Of a stretch of DNA of 64,000 nt, positions 45,389 through 57,878 are shown in pieces (the stretch's first letter is position 1; each line of letters begins with the position of its first letter). The stretch lies in contig NZ_FOXK01000003.1 of the NCBI RefSeq assembly GCF_900115695.1, positions 62,001 through 126,000 on the forward strand, written 5' to 3'. Both the position numbers and the translations under genes were made by a program. The notes under the pieces were generated by a model that saw only the letters and a list, made by a program, of their open reading frames with translations, made no database searches and was not told the origin of the DNA. This DNA comes from Ectopseudomonas toyotomiensis. GTDB taxonomy: Bacteria > Pseudomonadota > Gammaproteobacteria > Pseudomonadales > Pseudomonadaceae.

Positions 45389-46162
45389 ATGAAGAAGATC
45401 GCACTGCTTGGCGCCCTGGCGCTGTCCCTGATGTCGCCCCTGGCCATGGCCGAGAAGCCGCTGCGCATCGGCATCGAGGCGGCCTACCCGCCCTTCGCAT
45501 TCAAGACTCCCGATGGCCAGATTGCCGGCTTCGACTACGACATCGGCAACGCCCTGTGCGAAGAGATGAAGGTCGAGTGCAAATGGATCGAGCAGGAGTT
45601 CGACGGCCTGATCCCGGCCCTGAAAGTGCGCAAGTTCGATGCCGTGCTGTCTTCCATGTCGATCACCGAAGACCGCAAGAAGTCCGTGGACTTCACCAGC
45701 AAGTACTACGCCACGCCGGCCAAGCTGGCGATGAAGGCCGGTACCGAGATCAAGGACCCGCTGGTCGACCTGAAAGGCAAGAAGATCGGCGTGCAGCGTT
45801 CGTCCGTGTATGACCGCTACGCCACCGACATCTTCGCCCCGGCTGGCGCCGAGGTCGTGCGCTACAGCTCGCAGAACGAGGTGTTCCTGGATATGCAGTC
45901 TGGCCGCCTGGACGCCACCCTGGCCGACTCGGTCAACATCGATGACGGCTTCCTCAAGACCGATGGCGGCAAGGGCTTCGCATTCGTCGGCCCGGACTTC
46001 ACCGACGTGAAGTACTTCGGCGAAGGCCAGGGCATCGCCGTGCGCAAGGGTGACAAGGCGCTGGCCGACAAGATCAGCGCGGCCATCCTGGCCATCCGCG
46101 CCAACGGCAAGTACAAGGAAGTGCAGGACAAGTACTTCGACTTCGACGTATACGGCGAGTAA
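45389..46162 (+). CDS. aotJ: Arginine/ornithine periplasmic binding protein AotJ
   Basis: This 257-residue protein has a signal peptide ([15 protein letters not shown]) and a mature family-3 solute-binding fold: [20 protein letters not shown] at the start, then [12 protein letters not shown] and [15 protein letters not shown]. It binds L-arginine/ornithine for the AotQMP transporter. AAGGAG precedes the start at 45389. Gene order and ArgR site upstream support the name. A terminator-like hairpin follows, so aotJ is probably made in excess of the permease genes. Confidence 0.92.
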   Translation: MKKIALLGALALSLMSPLAMAEKPLRIGIEAAYPPFAFKTPDGQIAGFDYDIGNALCEEMKVECKWIEQEFDGLIPALKVRKFDAVLSSMSITEDRKKSVDFTSKYYATPAKLAMKAGTEIKDPLVDLKGKKIGVQRSSVYDRYATDIFAPAGAEVVRYSSQNEVFLDMQSGRLDATLADSVNIDDGFLKTDGGKGFAFVGPDFTDVKYFGEGQGIAVRKGDKALADKISAAILAIRANGKYKEVQDKYFDFDVYGE

Positions 46163-46178
46163 GCGTCCCAGATAGATG

Positions 46179-46216
46179 AAGTGGCACTAACCTTTTGAGG
46201 TTGTGCCACTTTTTTC
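46179..46216 (+). terminator. Intra-operon terminator/attenuator between aotJ and aotQ
   Basis: AAGTGGCAC (46179-46187) pairs with GTGCCACTT (46203-46211), with an inner AACC/GGTT pair, followed by T residues to 46215. Partial read-through would explain how the downstream aotQMP-argR genes are expressed. Confidence 0.8.
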
Positions 46217-46336
46217 TTGGTTCTGCGGGGGGGGCGGTGAATACCAATGCGGCTATTCGACCTGCGGCCCGTCGCGTGAGCGACAGAATTTTCTTTGTGC
46301 TAGGCGGCGCCAGGGGTGCCTGAGAGGTATTAGCGC

Positions 46337-47026
46337 ATGCTTCAAGGCTACGGCTCGACCATTCTCGATGGTGCCTGGCTTACCGTGCAGTTGGCGCTGC
46401 TGTCGATGGCAGTTGCTGTCGCGCTTGGCTTGCTCGGTGCGGCTTTTCGTCTGTCACCGGTGAAATGGCTGGCCCTGCTGGGCGAGACCTATGCCACGGT
46501 GATTCGCGGTATTCCTGAGCTGGTGCTGATTCTGCTGATCTTCTTCGGCGGTCAGGACCTGGTGAACCGCATCGCCCCGTTGCTGGGCCATGAGGATTAC
46601 ATCGACATCAATCCGTTTGTGGCAGGTGTCGGCACGTTGGGCTTCATTTACGGCGCCTATTTGTCGGAGACCTTTCGTGGCGCCTTCATGGCTATCCCGA
46701 AAGGGCAGGGCGAAGCTGGCCTGGCCTATGGCATGAGCCCGGTGCGGGTGTTCTTGCGCATCCTCGTGCCGCAGATGATCCGCCTGGCGATTCCCGGTAT
46801 CACCAACAACTGGCTGGTGCTGGTCAAGGCCACCGCGCTGATCTCCCTGGTCGGCCTGCAGGACATGATGGCCCGCGCCAAGAGCGCCGGTGATGCGACC
46901 CGTGAGCCTTTCACCTACATCCTTCTGGCAGCGGCTGTGTACCTGGCGATCACCAGTGTGTCGCTGCTGGTGCTGCGCTATCTCGAACGGCGCTATTCGG
47001 TCGGCGTGAAAGCCGCCGAGCTCTGA
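46337..47026 (+). CDS. aotQ: Arginine/ornithine ABC transporter permease AotQ
   Basis: This 229-residue inner-membrane permease has about five hydrophobic segments. The HisM-type EAA loop GQGEAGLAYGMSPVRVFLRI contacts the ATPase, and IRGIPELVLILLIFFGGQDL is typical of the family-3 amino-acid permeases. It forms a heterodimer with AotM. Start ATG follows GAGAGGTATTAGCGC. Confidence 0.92.
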   Translation: MLQGYGSTILDGAWLTVQLALLSMAVAVALGLLGAAFRLSPVKWLALLGETYATVIRGIPELVLILLIFFGGQDLVNRIAPLLGHEDYIDINPFVAGVGTLGFIYGAYLSETFRGAFMAIPKGQGEAGLAYGMSPVRVFLRILVPQMIRLAIPGITNNWLVLVKATALISLVGLQDMMARAKSAGDATREPFTYILLAAAVYLAITSVSLLVLRYLERRYSVGVKAAEL

Positions 47027-47036
47027 GGGAGTGACC

Positions 47037-47735
47037 ATGCTTTTCGATTACAACGTGGTACTCGACAGCCTGCCGCTGTACTTCGGCGGCGTGCTGGTGA
47101 CCCTCAAGTTGCTGATCATCGCGCTGGCCGTGGGCCTGCTGCTGGCTGTGCCGCTGGCGATCATGCGGGTGTCCAGGCAAAAGCTGATCAACTTCCCGGC
47201 ATGGCTCTACACCTACGTGATCCGTGGTACGCCGATGCTGGTGCAGTTGTACCTGCTTTACTACGGCCTGGCCCAGTTCGAGGCCGTGCGCGAAAGCTTC
47301 ATGTGGCCTTACCTGTCCAGCGCCACGTTCTGCGCCTGTCTGGCCTTTGCCATCAATACCAGTGCCTACACCGCTGAAATCCTCGCGGGCAGCCTCAAGG
47401 CCACACCGCCCGGCGAGATCGAGGCGGCCAAGGCCATGGGCATGTCGCGCAGCAGGCTCTATCGGCGCATCCTGCTGCCGTCGGCGTTGCGCCGCGCGCT
47501 GCCACAGTACAGCAACGAGGTGATCATGATGCTGCATACCACCAGCCTGGCCTCGGTAGTGACCCTTATCGACATCACCGGTGCGGCCAAGACCGTCAGC
47601 TCGCAGTACTACCTGCCGTTCGAGGCCTACGTCACCGCCGGCCTGTTCTACCTGGCACTGACGTTCATTATGGTGCGCCTGTTCAAGCTGGCCGAACGCC
47701 GCTGGCTGGCCTATCTGGCACCACGCAAGGCCTGA
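47037..47735 (+). CDS. aotM: Arginine/ornithine ABC transporter permease AotM
   Basis: This 232-residue permease has the loop PPGEIEAAKAMGMSRSRLYR and IRGTPMLVQLYLLYYGLAQF. The start at 47037 is favoured by GGGAG six bases upstream; GTG 47031 would place two more residues. In P. aeruginosa a further gene, aotO, follows aotM. Here aotP follows directly, so aotO has been lost or was never present. Confidence 0.92.
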   Translation: MLFDYNVVLDSLPLYFGGVLVTLKLLIIALAVGLLLAVPLAIMRVSRQKLINFPAWLYTYVIRGTPMLVQLYLLYYGLAQFEAVRESFMWPYLSSATFCACLAFAINTSAYTAEILAGSLKATPPGEIEAAKAMGMSRSRLYRRILLPSALRRALPQYSNEVIMMLHTTSLASVVTLIDITGAAKTVSSQYYLPFEAYVTAGLFYLALTFIMVRLFKLAERRWLAYLAPRKA

Positions 47736-47763
47736 TGCCATGACGATTGAAGAGAACCCGAAC

Positions 47764-48528
47764 ATGTACAAACTCGAAGTTCAGGACCTGCACAAGCGCT
47801 ACGGCAGCCATGAAGTGATCAAGGGCGTGTCGATGGCGGCCAAGGCCGGCGACGTGATCAGCATCATCGGCTCCAGCGGCTCGGGCAAGAGCACCTTCCT
47901 GCGCTGCCTGAACCTGCTCGAGCAGCCGCATGCCGGTAAGATTCTGCTCAACAACGAAGAGCTGAAGCTGCTACCGGCCAAGGACGGTTCGCTGCGTGCC
48001 GCCGATGCCAAACAGCTGCAGCGCATGCGCTCGCGCCTGGCCATGGTGTTCCAGCACTTCAATCTGTGGTCGCACATGAGCGCCCTGGAAAACGTGATGG
48101 AGGCGCCGGTGCACGTACTCGGCGTAAGCAAGGCCGAAGCCCGCGACAAGGCTGAACATTATCTGGCCAAGGTCGGCGTCGCGCACCGTAAGGACGCCTA
48201 CCCCGCGCACATGAGTGGTGGTGAGCAGCAGCGCGTGGCCATCGCCCGTGCCCTGGCCATGGAGCCGGAGGTGATGCTGTTCGATGAACCCACTTCGGCG
48301 CTCGACCCCGAACTGGTTGGTGAGGTGCTCAAGGTGATGCAGGACCTGGCCACCGAAGGTCGCACCATGGTGGTGGTGACCCACGAAATGGGTTTTGCCC
48401 GCGAGGTGTCGAATCAGCTGGTGTTCCTGCACAAGGGATTGGTCGAGGAGCGCGGTTGCCCGAAGGAAGTGCTGGTCAATCCGCAATCCGAACGGCTGCA
48501 GCAGTTCCTTTCCGGCAGTCTCAAATAA
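47764..48528 (+). CDS. aotP: Arginine/ornithine ABC transporter ATPase AotP
   Basis: This 254-residue protein has Walker [10 protein letters not shown], signature [16 protein letters not shown], Walker [14 protein letters not shown] and H-loop [10 protein letters not shown]. It closely resembles HisP/AotP. The start at 47764 gives the same length as P. aeruginosa AotP and has GAAGAG upstream; ATG 47740 would add eight residues. Confidence 0.93.
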   Translation: MYKLEVQDLHKRYGSHEVIKGVSMAAKAGDVISIIGSSGSGKSTFLRCLNLLEQPHAGKILLNNEELKLLPAKDGSLRAADAKQLQRMRSRLAMVFQHFNLWSHMSALENVMEAPVHVLGVSKAEARDKAEHYLAKVGVAHRKDAYPAHMSGGEQQRVAIARALAMEPEVMLFDEPTSALDPELVGEVLKVMQDLATEGRTMVVVTHEMGFAREVSNQLVFLHKGLVEERGCPKEVLVNPQSERLQQFLSGSLK

Positions 48529-48583
48529 TAAGAAGCTAGACTTCGCACTTAACTGGTGCGTTGAACCCATTGAATAGACGCTA

Positions 48584-49564
48584 ATGACTCCCCATCGAAT
48601 CGGCTTTTTGTACTGGCCCGGCACCAAGGCCCTGACCCTGTCCCTGGCGGAGGAGGCCCTGCGTGTCGCCCAGCGCGTGCATCCGGAAGTGGTGTACGAG
48701 CTGGTGTTCCTTCAGGCCGAGCCGCTGGCAGCGGGTGACTGGCGTCTACCGGGCGAGCCCTGGGCCGGGCACCTGGAAGGGTTGGACAAGCTGTTCCTGC
48801 TGGCCGATGCGCCGCCAGCGCAGGTGTCTGCGGGGCTGGCGGCGGCGCTCAAGCAGCAGGTGCGCAGCGGTTGTGTGATCGGCGGGCTGTCTGCCGGGGT
48901 CTATCCGCTGGCTCAGCTCGGTTTGCTCGATGGTTATCGCGCGGCAGTGCACTGGCGCTGGCAGGACGATTTCGCCGAGCGCTTCCCCAAGGTCATCGCC
49001 ACCAGCCATCTGTTCGACTGGGACCGTGACCGCCTGACCGCCTGCGGTGGTTTGGCGGTGCTCGATCTGCTGTTGGCGGTGCTGGCGCGCGATCACGGCG
49101 CCGAGCTGGCCGGTGCGGTGAGCGAGGAGCTGGTGGTCGAGCGCATTCGCGAGGGCGGCGAACGTCAGCGCATTCCGCTGCAGAATCGCCTCGGCTCCAG
49201 CCACCCGAAGCTGACCCAGGCCGTGCTGCTGATGGAAGCTAACATCGAGGAGCCGCTGACCACTGACGAGATCGCCCAGCACGTGTGCGTGTCGCGTCGT
49301 CAGCTCGAACGCATCTTCAAGCAGTACCTCAACCGCGTGCCCAGCCAGTATTACCTGGAGCTGCGCCTGAACAAGGCACGGCAACTGCTGATGCAGACCA
49401 GCAAGTCGATCATCCAGATCGGCCTGTCCTGCGGCTTCTCCTCGGGGCCGCACTTCTCCAGCGCCTACCGCAACTTCTTCGGCGCCACGCCGCGCGACGA
49501 CCGTAACCAGCGCCGCAGCAACAGCCCCTTCGAGTTGACGTCGACGCCGGTCGAGCGCGGTTGA
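48584..49564 (+). CDS. argR: Arginine-responsive AraC/XylS regulator ArgR
   Basis: This 326-residue protein has a DJ-1/GATase-like N-terminal domain (RIGFLYWPGTKALTLSLAEE, about 1-190) that senses arginine, and an AraC DNA-binding domain (about 210-315: DEIAQHVCVSRRQLERIFKQ). It is unrelated to the ArgR hexamer of E. coli. In P. aeruginosa it activates aru and aot genes and represses biosynthesis. Its sites are visible before aotJ and aruC. The ribosome-binding site is weak. Confidence 0.93.
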   Translation: MTPHRIGFLYWPGTKALTLSLAEEALRVAQRVHPEVVYELVFLQAEPLAAGDWRLPGEPWAGHLEGLDKLFLLADAPPAQVSAGLAAALKQQVRSGCVIGGLSAGVYPLAQLGLLDGYRAAVHWRWQDDFAERFPKVIATSHLFDWDRDRLTACGGLAVLDLLLAVLARDHGAELAGAVSEELVVERIREGGERQRIPLQNRLGSSHPKLTQAVLLMEANIEEPLTTDEIAQHVCVSRRQLERIFKQYLNRVPSQYYLELRLNKARQLLMQTSKSIIQIGLSCGFSSGPHFSSAYRNFFGATPRDDRNQRRSNSPFELTSTPVERG

Positions 49565-49572
49565 TCCATTCT

Positions 49573-49707
49573 GTGGGAGCGAGCTCTGCTCGCGAAGCTT
49601 TGGCGTTGTCCTCGGTTCGCGAGCAGAGCTCGCTCCTACACTGCGGTAGCCGTAGCCCGGATGAAATCCGGGGGGGGGCGGTGCCGGCCCCGGCTTTATT
49701 CGGGCTA
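49573..49707. repeat. Two REP-like elements after argR
   Basis: GTGGGAGCGAGCTCTGCTCG (from 49573) pairs with the 24-bp arm at 49616-49639 shared with the gspH and 34.1-kb copies. A second element, TAGCCCGGATGAAATCCGGG (49653-49672), ends at CGGGCTA (49701-49707). A run of nine Gs lies inside. The remaining 270 bp to aruC hold the ArgR sites. Confidence 0.8.
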
Positions 49708-49811
49708 TGCATAGCAGGGTTCGATACTGACCGGTCAGCCTGCGGAGAATTTTTCCAGCGGCGTGCTCCAGGCGGCGATCTGCGATTAAACTGCGCCTTT
49801 CCGACGCTTTC

Positions 49812-51198
<1,387 letters not shown>

Positions 51199-51214
51199 GT
51201 CCCTGCTGACTTGC

Positions 51215-51313
51215 TGCGGGAGGCGCTTTAGCTGCGACAATCGCCGCTGCGACTGCATGGATGCAGAAGGTAGAGCGAAGCAGGATGCCCGAGCCGAAAG
51301 CGCCTCCCACGGC
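51215..51313. repeat. REP-like pair between aruC and aruF
   Basis: TGCGGGAGGCGCTTTAGCTG (from 51215) and its partial inverse AAAGCGCCTCCCACGGC (ends 51313). Same family as the elements at 9247, 34199 and 34389. Confidence 0.7.
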
Positions 51314-51361
51314 TGTTTGCCCGACCCGGGCTATGAATACCCTGTTTAGAAGGAGTGACCC

Positions 51362-52378
51362 ATGCTGGTGATGCGCCCTGCGCAAATGGCGGATCTGGCC
51401 GAAGTGCAGCGATTGGCTGCTGACAGCCCGGTAGGTGTCACTTCATTGCCGGACGATGCAGGCCGGCTGGGCGACAAGATCGCCGCCTCGGATGCGTCGT
51501 TCGCCGCTGAAGTCAGTTTCAACGGCGAGGAGAGCTATTTCTTCGTCCTCGAGGACACCGAGAGCGGGCGCCTGGTCGGTTGTTCCGGCATCGTCGCTTC
51601 GGCGGGATATTCCGAACCCTTCTACAGCTTTCGCAACGAAACCTTCGTGCACAACTCGCGTGAGCTGAAGATCCACAACAAGATCCACGTGCTGTCACTG
51701 TGTCACGACCTGACCGGCAACAGCCTGCTCACCAGCTTCTACGTCGAACGCCCGCTGGTCAGCAGCGTGTTCGCCGAGCTCAATTCGCGCGGCCGCCTGC
51801 TGTTCATGGCGGGGCACCCGGAGCGTTTCGCCGATGCCGTGGTGGTGGAGATCGTCGGCCACAGCGACGAGAACGGTGATTCTCCGTTCTGGGACGCGCT
51901 GGGTCGCAACTTCTTCGACATGACCTACGCCGAGGCCGAGCGCCTGTGCGGGCTGAAGAGCCGCACTTTCCTCGCCGAGCTGATGCCGCATTACCCCATC
52001 TACGTGCCGCTGCTCTCCGATGAGGCGCAGGAGGCCATGGGCCAGGTGCATCCACGCGCGCAGATCACCTTCGACATCCTCATGCGCGAAGGCTTCGAGA
52101 CCGACCATTACATCGACATCTTCGACGGTGGCCCGACCCTGCATGCACGCACCTCGGGCATCCGCAGCATCGCGCATAGCCGCCTGGTGCCGGTGAGGAT
52201 CGGCGAGGCCGAGGCGGGCGGGCGCCAGTATCTGGTGAGCAACGGCCAACTGCAGGATTTCCGCGCCATCGTCGCCGATCTCGACTGGGTGCCGGGTAAG
52301 CCTGTGATGCTCAGCGCACAGGCGGCCGAGGCCCTGGGTGTCGGCGAAGGCGCCAGCGTCAGGTTGGTAGCGGTTTAA
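51362..52378 (+). CDS. aruF: Arginine/ornithine N-succinyltransferase, alpha subunit
   Basis: This 338-residue protein begins MLVMRPAQMADLAEVQRLAA and has CHDLTGNSLLTSFYV, RGRLLFMAGHPERF and FWDALGRNFFDMTYAEAERL, typical of the GNAT-related AstA family. With AruG it forms the heteromeric succinyltransferase that starts arginine breakdown. AAGGAGTGACCC precedes the start. Confidence 0.94.
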   Translation: MLVMRPAQMADLAEVQRLAADSPVGVTSLPDDAGRLGDKIAASDASFAAEVSFNGEESYFFVLEDTESGRLVGCSGIVASAGYSEPFYSFRNETFVHNSRELKIHNKIHVLSLCHDLTGNSLLTSFYVERPLVSSVFAELNSRGRLLFMAGHPERFADAVVVEIVGHSDENGDSPFWDALGRNFFDMTYAEAERLCGLKSRTFLAELMPHYPIYVPLLSDEAQEAMGQVHPRAQITFDILMREGFETDHYIDIFDGGPTLHARTSGIRSIAHSRLVPVRIGEAEAGGRQYLVSNGQLQDFRAIVADLDWVPGKPVMLSAQAAEALGVGEGASVRLVAV

Positions 52379-52459
52379 CAGGCTCGCTCCGGCTGGAGTG
52401 GGCGCCCTTCAAGGGCAGAGGAGAGTGCCGGCGGCACTCTTGAGGAATCTGGAGGCTTT

Positions 52460-53476
52460 ATGATCGTTCGTCCCGTGCGCAGTGCCGACTTGCCGGCTCT
52501 GATCGACCTGGCTCGCAGCACCGGCGCTGGCCTGACCACGCTGCCGGCCAACGAGGAGCGCCTGGCGCACCGGGTCGGCTGGGCGGAGAAGGCATTTCGT
52601 GGCGAGGCCGAGCGTGCCGATGCCGACTACCTGTTCGTCCTCGAAGACGATGCCGGCAAGGTGGTGGGCATTTCTGCGGTGGCCGGCGCCGTCGGCCTGC
52701 GCGAGCCCTGGTACAACTACCGGGTCGGCCTGACCGTCAGCGCTTCTCAGGAGTTGAACATCCATCGCCAGGTGCCGACGCTGTTCATGGCCAACGACCT
52801 GACCGGCAACTCCGAACTGTGCTCGCTGTTTCTGCATGCCGATTACCGCACTGGCCTCAACGGCCGTTTGCTGTCGAAGGCGCGCTTTCTGTTCATCGCC
52901 GAGTTTCGCCAGCTTTTCGGCGACAAGGTGATCGCCGAGATGCGCGGCATGTCCGACGAGCGTGGACGCTCGCCGTTCTGGGAAAGCCTCGGTCGGCATT
53001 TCTTCAAGATGGAGTTCTCCCAGGCGGACTACCTCACCGGCGTCGGCAACAAGGCCTTCATCGCTGAGTTGATGCCCAAGTTTCCGCTGTACACCTGTTT
53101 CCTTTCCGAGGACGCACGTGCCGTGATCGGCCGTGTCCACCCGGACACCGAACCGGCGCTGGCCATGCTCAAGGCCGAGGGTTTCAGCTACCAGGGCTAT
53201 GTGGACATCTTCGACGCGGGCCCGGCCATCGAGGCGGAAACCGCGAAGATTCGCGCCGTGCAGGGCAGCCAGAACCTGGTACTGGCCATCGGTACGCCGG
53301 GTGATGACGCCGAGCCGTTCCTGGTGCACAACCGCAAGCGCCAGGACTGCCGTATCACCGCTGCACCAGCGCGCCTGGCGGCCGGCACTCTGGTGGTCGA
53401 TCCGCTGACGGCCAAGCGTCTGCGCCTTTCTGCGGGTGATCAGGTACGCGCCGTGCCGTTGGCGGCGCACCGCTGA
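52460..53476 (+). CDS. aruG: Arginine/ornithine N-succinyltransferase, beta subunit
   Basis: This 338-residue protein is paralogous to AruF and the same length, beginning MIVRPVRSADLPALIDLARS, with NDLTGNSELCSLFLHADYR and FWESLGRHFFKMEFSQADYL. The pair arose by duplication. GGAGGCTTT precedes the start. The 81-bp gap after aruF contains GTGCCGGCGGCAC, a small hairpin. Confidence 0.94.
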   Translation: MIVRPVRSADLPALIDLARSTGAGLTTLPANEERLAHRVGWAEKAFRGEAERADADYLFVLEDDAGKVVGISAVAGAVGLREPWYNYRVGLTVSASQELNIHRQVPTLFMANDLTGNSELCSLFLHADYRTGLNGRLLSKARFLFIAEFRQLFGDKVIAEMRGMSDERGRSPFWESLGRHFFKMEFSQADYLTGVGNKAFIAELMPKFPLYTCFLSEDARAVIGRVHPDTEPALAMLKAEGFSYQGYVDIFDAGPAIEAETAKIRAVQGSQNLVLAIGTPGDDAEPFLVHNRKRQDCRITAAPARLAAGTLVVDPLTAKRLRLSAGDQVRAVPLAAHR

Positions 53477-53533
53477 GTTATTGGTTTTGCGCGGCGGCCC
53501 AAGCCGGCCGCTGGAAAATGCTGGGAGTGGTAA

Positions 53534-55002
<1,469 letters not shown>

Positions 55003-55003
<1 letters not shown>

Positions 55004-56364
55004 TGACCGCTTATGAGATGTCCGCTTTTGAAATGAATGTCGACGGCCTGGTCGGGCCGACTCACAACTACGGTGGGTTGTCCTACGGTAACGTCGCGTC
55101 GCAAAGCAACTGTCAGGCCGTGTCGAGCCCCAAGGAAGCCGCCAAGCAAGGGCTGGCGAAGATGAAGGCGCTGATGGACATGGGCTTCAAGCAGGGCGTA
55201 CTGGCCCCGCAGGAGCGTCCGGACGTTGCCGCCTTGCGCAGCCTGGGCTTTACCGGTAGTGACGCGCAGGTGATCGCCAAGGCCGCCAAGGGCGCCATGC
55301 CTCTGCTGGTGGCGAGCTGTTCGGCCTCCAGCATGTGGACGGCCAATTCCTGCACTGTCAGCCCCAGCGCCGACACGGCAGATGGGCGCGTGCACTTCAC
55401 CGCCGCCAACCTCAACTGCAAGTTCCACCGCAGCATCGAGCACCCCACCACCAGCCGCGTGCTGCAGGCGATGTTCGCCAGCGAGAAACACTTCGCTCAT
55501 CACCCGGCGTTGCCGGCGGTCAGTCAGTTTGGTGACGAAGGTGCGGCCAACCATACGCGCTTCTGCAAGGGCTATGGCGACGCCGGTGTGGAGTTCTTCG
55601 TCTACGGCCGCAGCGCCTTCGACAGTCGCTATCCGGCCCCGCAGCGCTACCCGGCGCGGCAGACCCTGGAGGCCTCTCACGCGGTGGCCCGCTTGCATGG
55701 CCTGGGCAAGGCCGGGGTGGTGTTCGCCCAGCAGAATCCGGAGGTGATCGATCAGGGCGTGTTTCACAACGACGTGATCGCCGTGGGCAACGGCGAGGTG
55801 CTGCTCTATCACCAGGATGCCTTCTTGGGCACCGACAAGGTACTGGCCGAACTGGGTGAAAAACTGGCCCGGCGCGGCGGTAACTTCCAGGCCATCTGCG
55901 TGCCAGCTTCTGCCGTCAGTGTGCAGGATGCGGTGCGTTCCTACCTGTTCAACAGCCAGCTGCTGACGCGTGCCGATGGCAGCATGCTGTTGGTGGTGCC
56001 AGAGGAGTGCAAGAGCAACGCCAGCGTCTGGCGCTACCTGGAGCAACTGACCGCGAGCGGCGGGCCGATCCGTGAGGTGCGGGTGTTCGACCTCAAGCAA
56101 AGCATGCAGAACGGCGGTGGTCCTGCTTGCCTGCGCCTGCGTGTGGCGCTCAATGAGCAGGAGTTGGCTGCGGTCAATCCGGGCGTGCTGATGAGCGACG
56201 CGCTGCACGACACCCTGGTGGCCTGGGTCGACAAGCATTACCGCGACCGCCTCAGCGAAGCCGATCTGGCCGACCCGCAATTGCTGACCGAATGCCGCAC
56301 GGCATTGGATGAACTGACGCAGATCCTTAAACTGGGCTCGGTCTATCCTTTCCAGATAGCCTGA
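55003..56364 (+). CDS. aruB: N-succinylarginine dihydrolase
   Basis: This 453-residue protein of the arginine deiminase-like superfamily has [20 protein letters not shown] near the N-terminus, the catalytic His region [15 protein letters not shown] and catalytic Cys in [14 protein letters not shown]. It removes two ammonia and CO2 from succinylarginine (astB). ATG 55003 overlaps the aruD stop; ATG 55018 (M-S-A-F-E-M) would match usual N-termini better and is a fair alternative. Confidence 0.94.
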
Positions 56365-56390
56365 ACCTGACCTCGATTCCCGGAGATTTT

Positions 56391-56669
56391 ATGAGCGACG
56401 CGCTGCAACTGATTCTTGAAGACAACGACGGTACCCAACTGGAAACCTCCTGCAGCCGCTTTGCCGTGGTCTGGCAGGGCAAGGAACTTTGGGTGCAGGC
56501 CGTTGGCGATCAGTTGCTGATCGGTGTCGACGTGGAGGAGGGCGACACCGAGTACGTCAACCTGCTGCTGCGTCCGCAGGCCACCAACCTGGTCAGCCTG
56601 CAGCTGGAAATGGAGCCGATGATTGCCGATGAGGACGATCATGTTCATGGCCCGGACTGCAACCACTGA
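56391..56669 (+). CDS. Small conserved protein of aru cluster (PA0900-like)
   Basis: This 92-residue acidic protein begins [20 protein letters not shown] and ends with a His/Cys tail HVHGPDCNH that could bind metal. It holds the place of PA0900 between aruB and aruE in P. aeruginosa, judged from remembered gene order. Co-transcription is likely. Function unknown. Confidence 0.8.
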   Translation: MSDALQLILEDNDGTQLETSCSRFAVVWQGKELWVQAVGDQLLIGVDVEEGDTEYVNLLLRPQATNLVSLQLEMEPMIADEDDHVHGPDCNH

Positions 56670-56678
56670 TTGAATCTT

Positions 56679-56719
56679 GTAGGGTGGGCCGGGCGGCGCT
56701 CCGCTTCAGCCCACCCTGC
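56679..56719. repeat. Hairpin GTAGGGTGGGC / GCCCACCCTGC
   Basis: The arms 56679-56689 and 56709-56719 pair with one mismatch. It lies between the small gene and aruE. Confidence 0.65.
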
Positions 56720-56746
56720 GAAAATGCTGCGAACCAAGGAGTCCCC

Positions 56747-57760
56747 ATGCTTGCCCTCGGCAAACTGCTTGAACTGACCCTGGCCGGCCACGAGCCGTCG
56801 GCGAAGATTCAACTGACGCCCGATGGTACGCGTCTGCGCTGGCTCGATGAAGGTGCGCTGGAGGTGACGCCGCCTGCAGCGCGCGACAATGGCCTCGACC
56901 TGCTGCTGTCGGCCGGCGTCCACGGCAACGAAACCGCGCCAATCGAGCTGCTCGATCGTCTGTTGCGCGGCATCGCGCGCAATGAACTGCATCCGGCGGC
57001 GCGCATTCTCTTTCTGTTCGGCAATCCCGAGGCCATGCGCCGCGGTGAGCGCTATATCGAGCAGGACCTCAATCGTCTGTTCAGTGGGCGTCACGAGCAA
57101 TCCAGTGGCTTCGAGGCTATTCGCGCCTGCGATCTGGAGCATCTGGCCGCCACCTTTTTCGGCAAGCAAACAGGCCGCACTCGTCTGCATTACGACCTGC
57201 ACACCGCCATTCGCGGCTCGAAGGTCGAGCAGTTCGCCCTTTATCCCTGGCAGGAAGGTCGCGCTCACTCGCGGCGTGAGCTGGAGCGCCTGCGCGCTGC
57301 CGGCATCGAGGCGGTGCTGCTGCAGAACAAGTCTTCGATCACCTTTAGCGCTTACACCTATGCGCAGCTTGGTGCCGAGGCTTTCACCCTGGAGTTGGGC
57401 AAGGCGCGCGCCTTCGGTCAGAACGAGTTGGTCAACCTCGACCTGCTGGAGAATGCGCTGCATGCACTGATCGAAGGGCGTGAAGTGATCAGTGGCGAGC
57501 CGACGCTTGATGGCTTGCAGCTGTTTTCGGTATCACGTGAGGTCATCAAGCACAGCGACAGCTTCCAGTTGCACCTGCCGGAGGACATTGAAAATTTCAC
57601 CGAACTGGAGCCCGGTTACCTGCTTGCCGAAGACATCGCCGACAGCCGCTGGATAGTGGAAGAGAAGGGCGCGCGAATCATCTTCCCCAATCCCAAGGTC
57701 AAGAACGGTCTGCGCGCCGCCATCCTGATCGTTCCCGACGACGGTGCCGGCTTGCTGTAG
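56747..57760 (+). CDS. aruE: Succinylglutamate desuccinylase
   Basis: This 337-residue zinc hydrolase of the AstE/AspA family has metal ligands H59 and E62 in [10 protein letters not shown] and H152 in YDLHTAIRG. It releases glutamate and succinate, the last step of the pathway. Start 56747 has AAGGAGTCCCC. The TAG stop lies in the arm of a short hairpin that may end the transcript. Confidence 0.94.
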   Translation: MLALGKLLELTLAGHEPSAKIQLTPDGTRLRWLDEGALEVTPPAARDNGLDLLLSAGVHGNETAPIELLDRLLRGIARNELHPAARILFLFGNPEAMRRGERYIEQDLNRLFSGRHEQSSGFEAIRACDLEHLAATFFGKQTGRTRLHYDLHTAIRGSKVEQFALYPWQEGRAHSRRELERLRAAGIEAVLLQNKSSITFSAYTYAQLGAEAFTLELGKARAFGQNELVNLDLLENALHALIEGREVISGEPTLDGLQLFSVSREVIKHSDSFQLHLPEDIENFTELEPGYLLAEDIADSRWIVEEKGARIIFPNPKVKNGLRAAILIVPDDGAGLL

Positions 57761-57779
57761 CCCGGATTGCATCCGGGCT
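57759..57779. repeat. Hairpin AGCCCGGAT-TGC-ATCCGGGCT at aruE stop
   Basis: Perfect 9-bp arms with a 3-nt loop, starting inside the aruE stop codon. It is the same family as 49653-49672. No T-run follows, so a REP-like element is more likely than a classic terminator. Confidence 0.7.
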
Positions 57780-57878
57780 GCGGTGTCGGCAAGTTGCTTT
57801 TATCGCGCAACTGTATCTTTCACCGTCTGGGCGACCTCTTTAGCATGAGTCTTTCGCCAATTGCCGGGAAAGCCTGTC

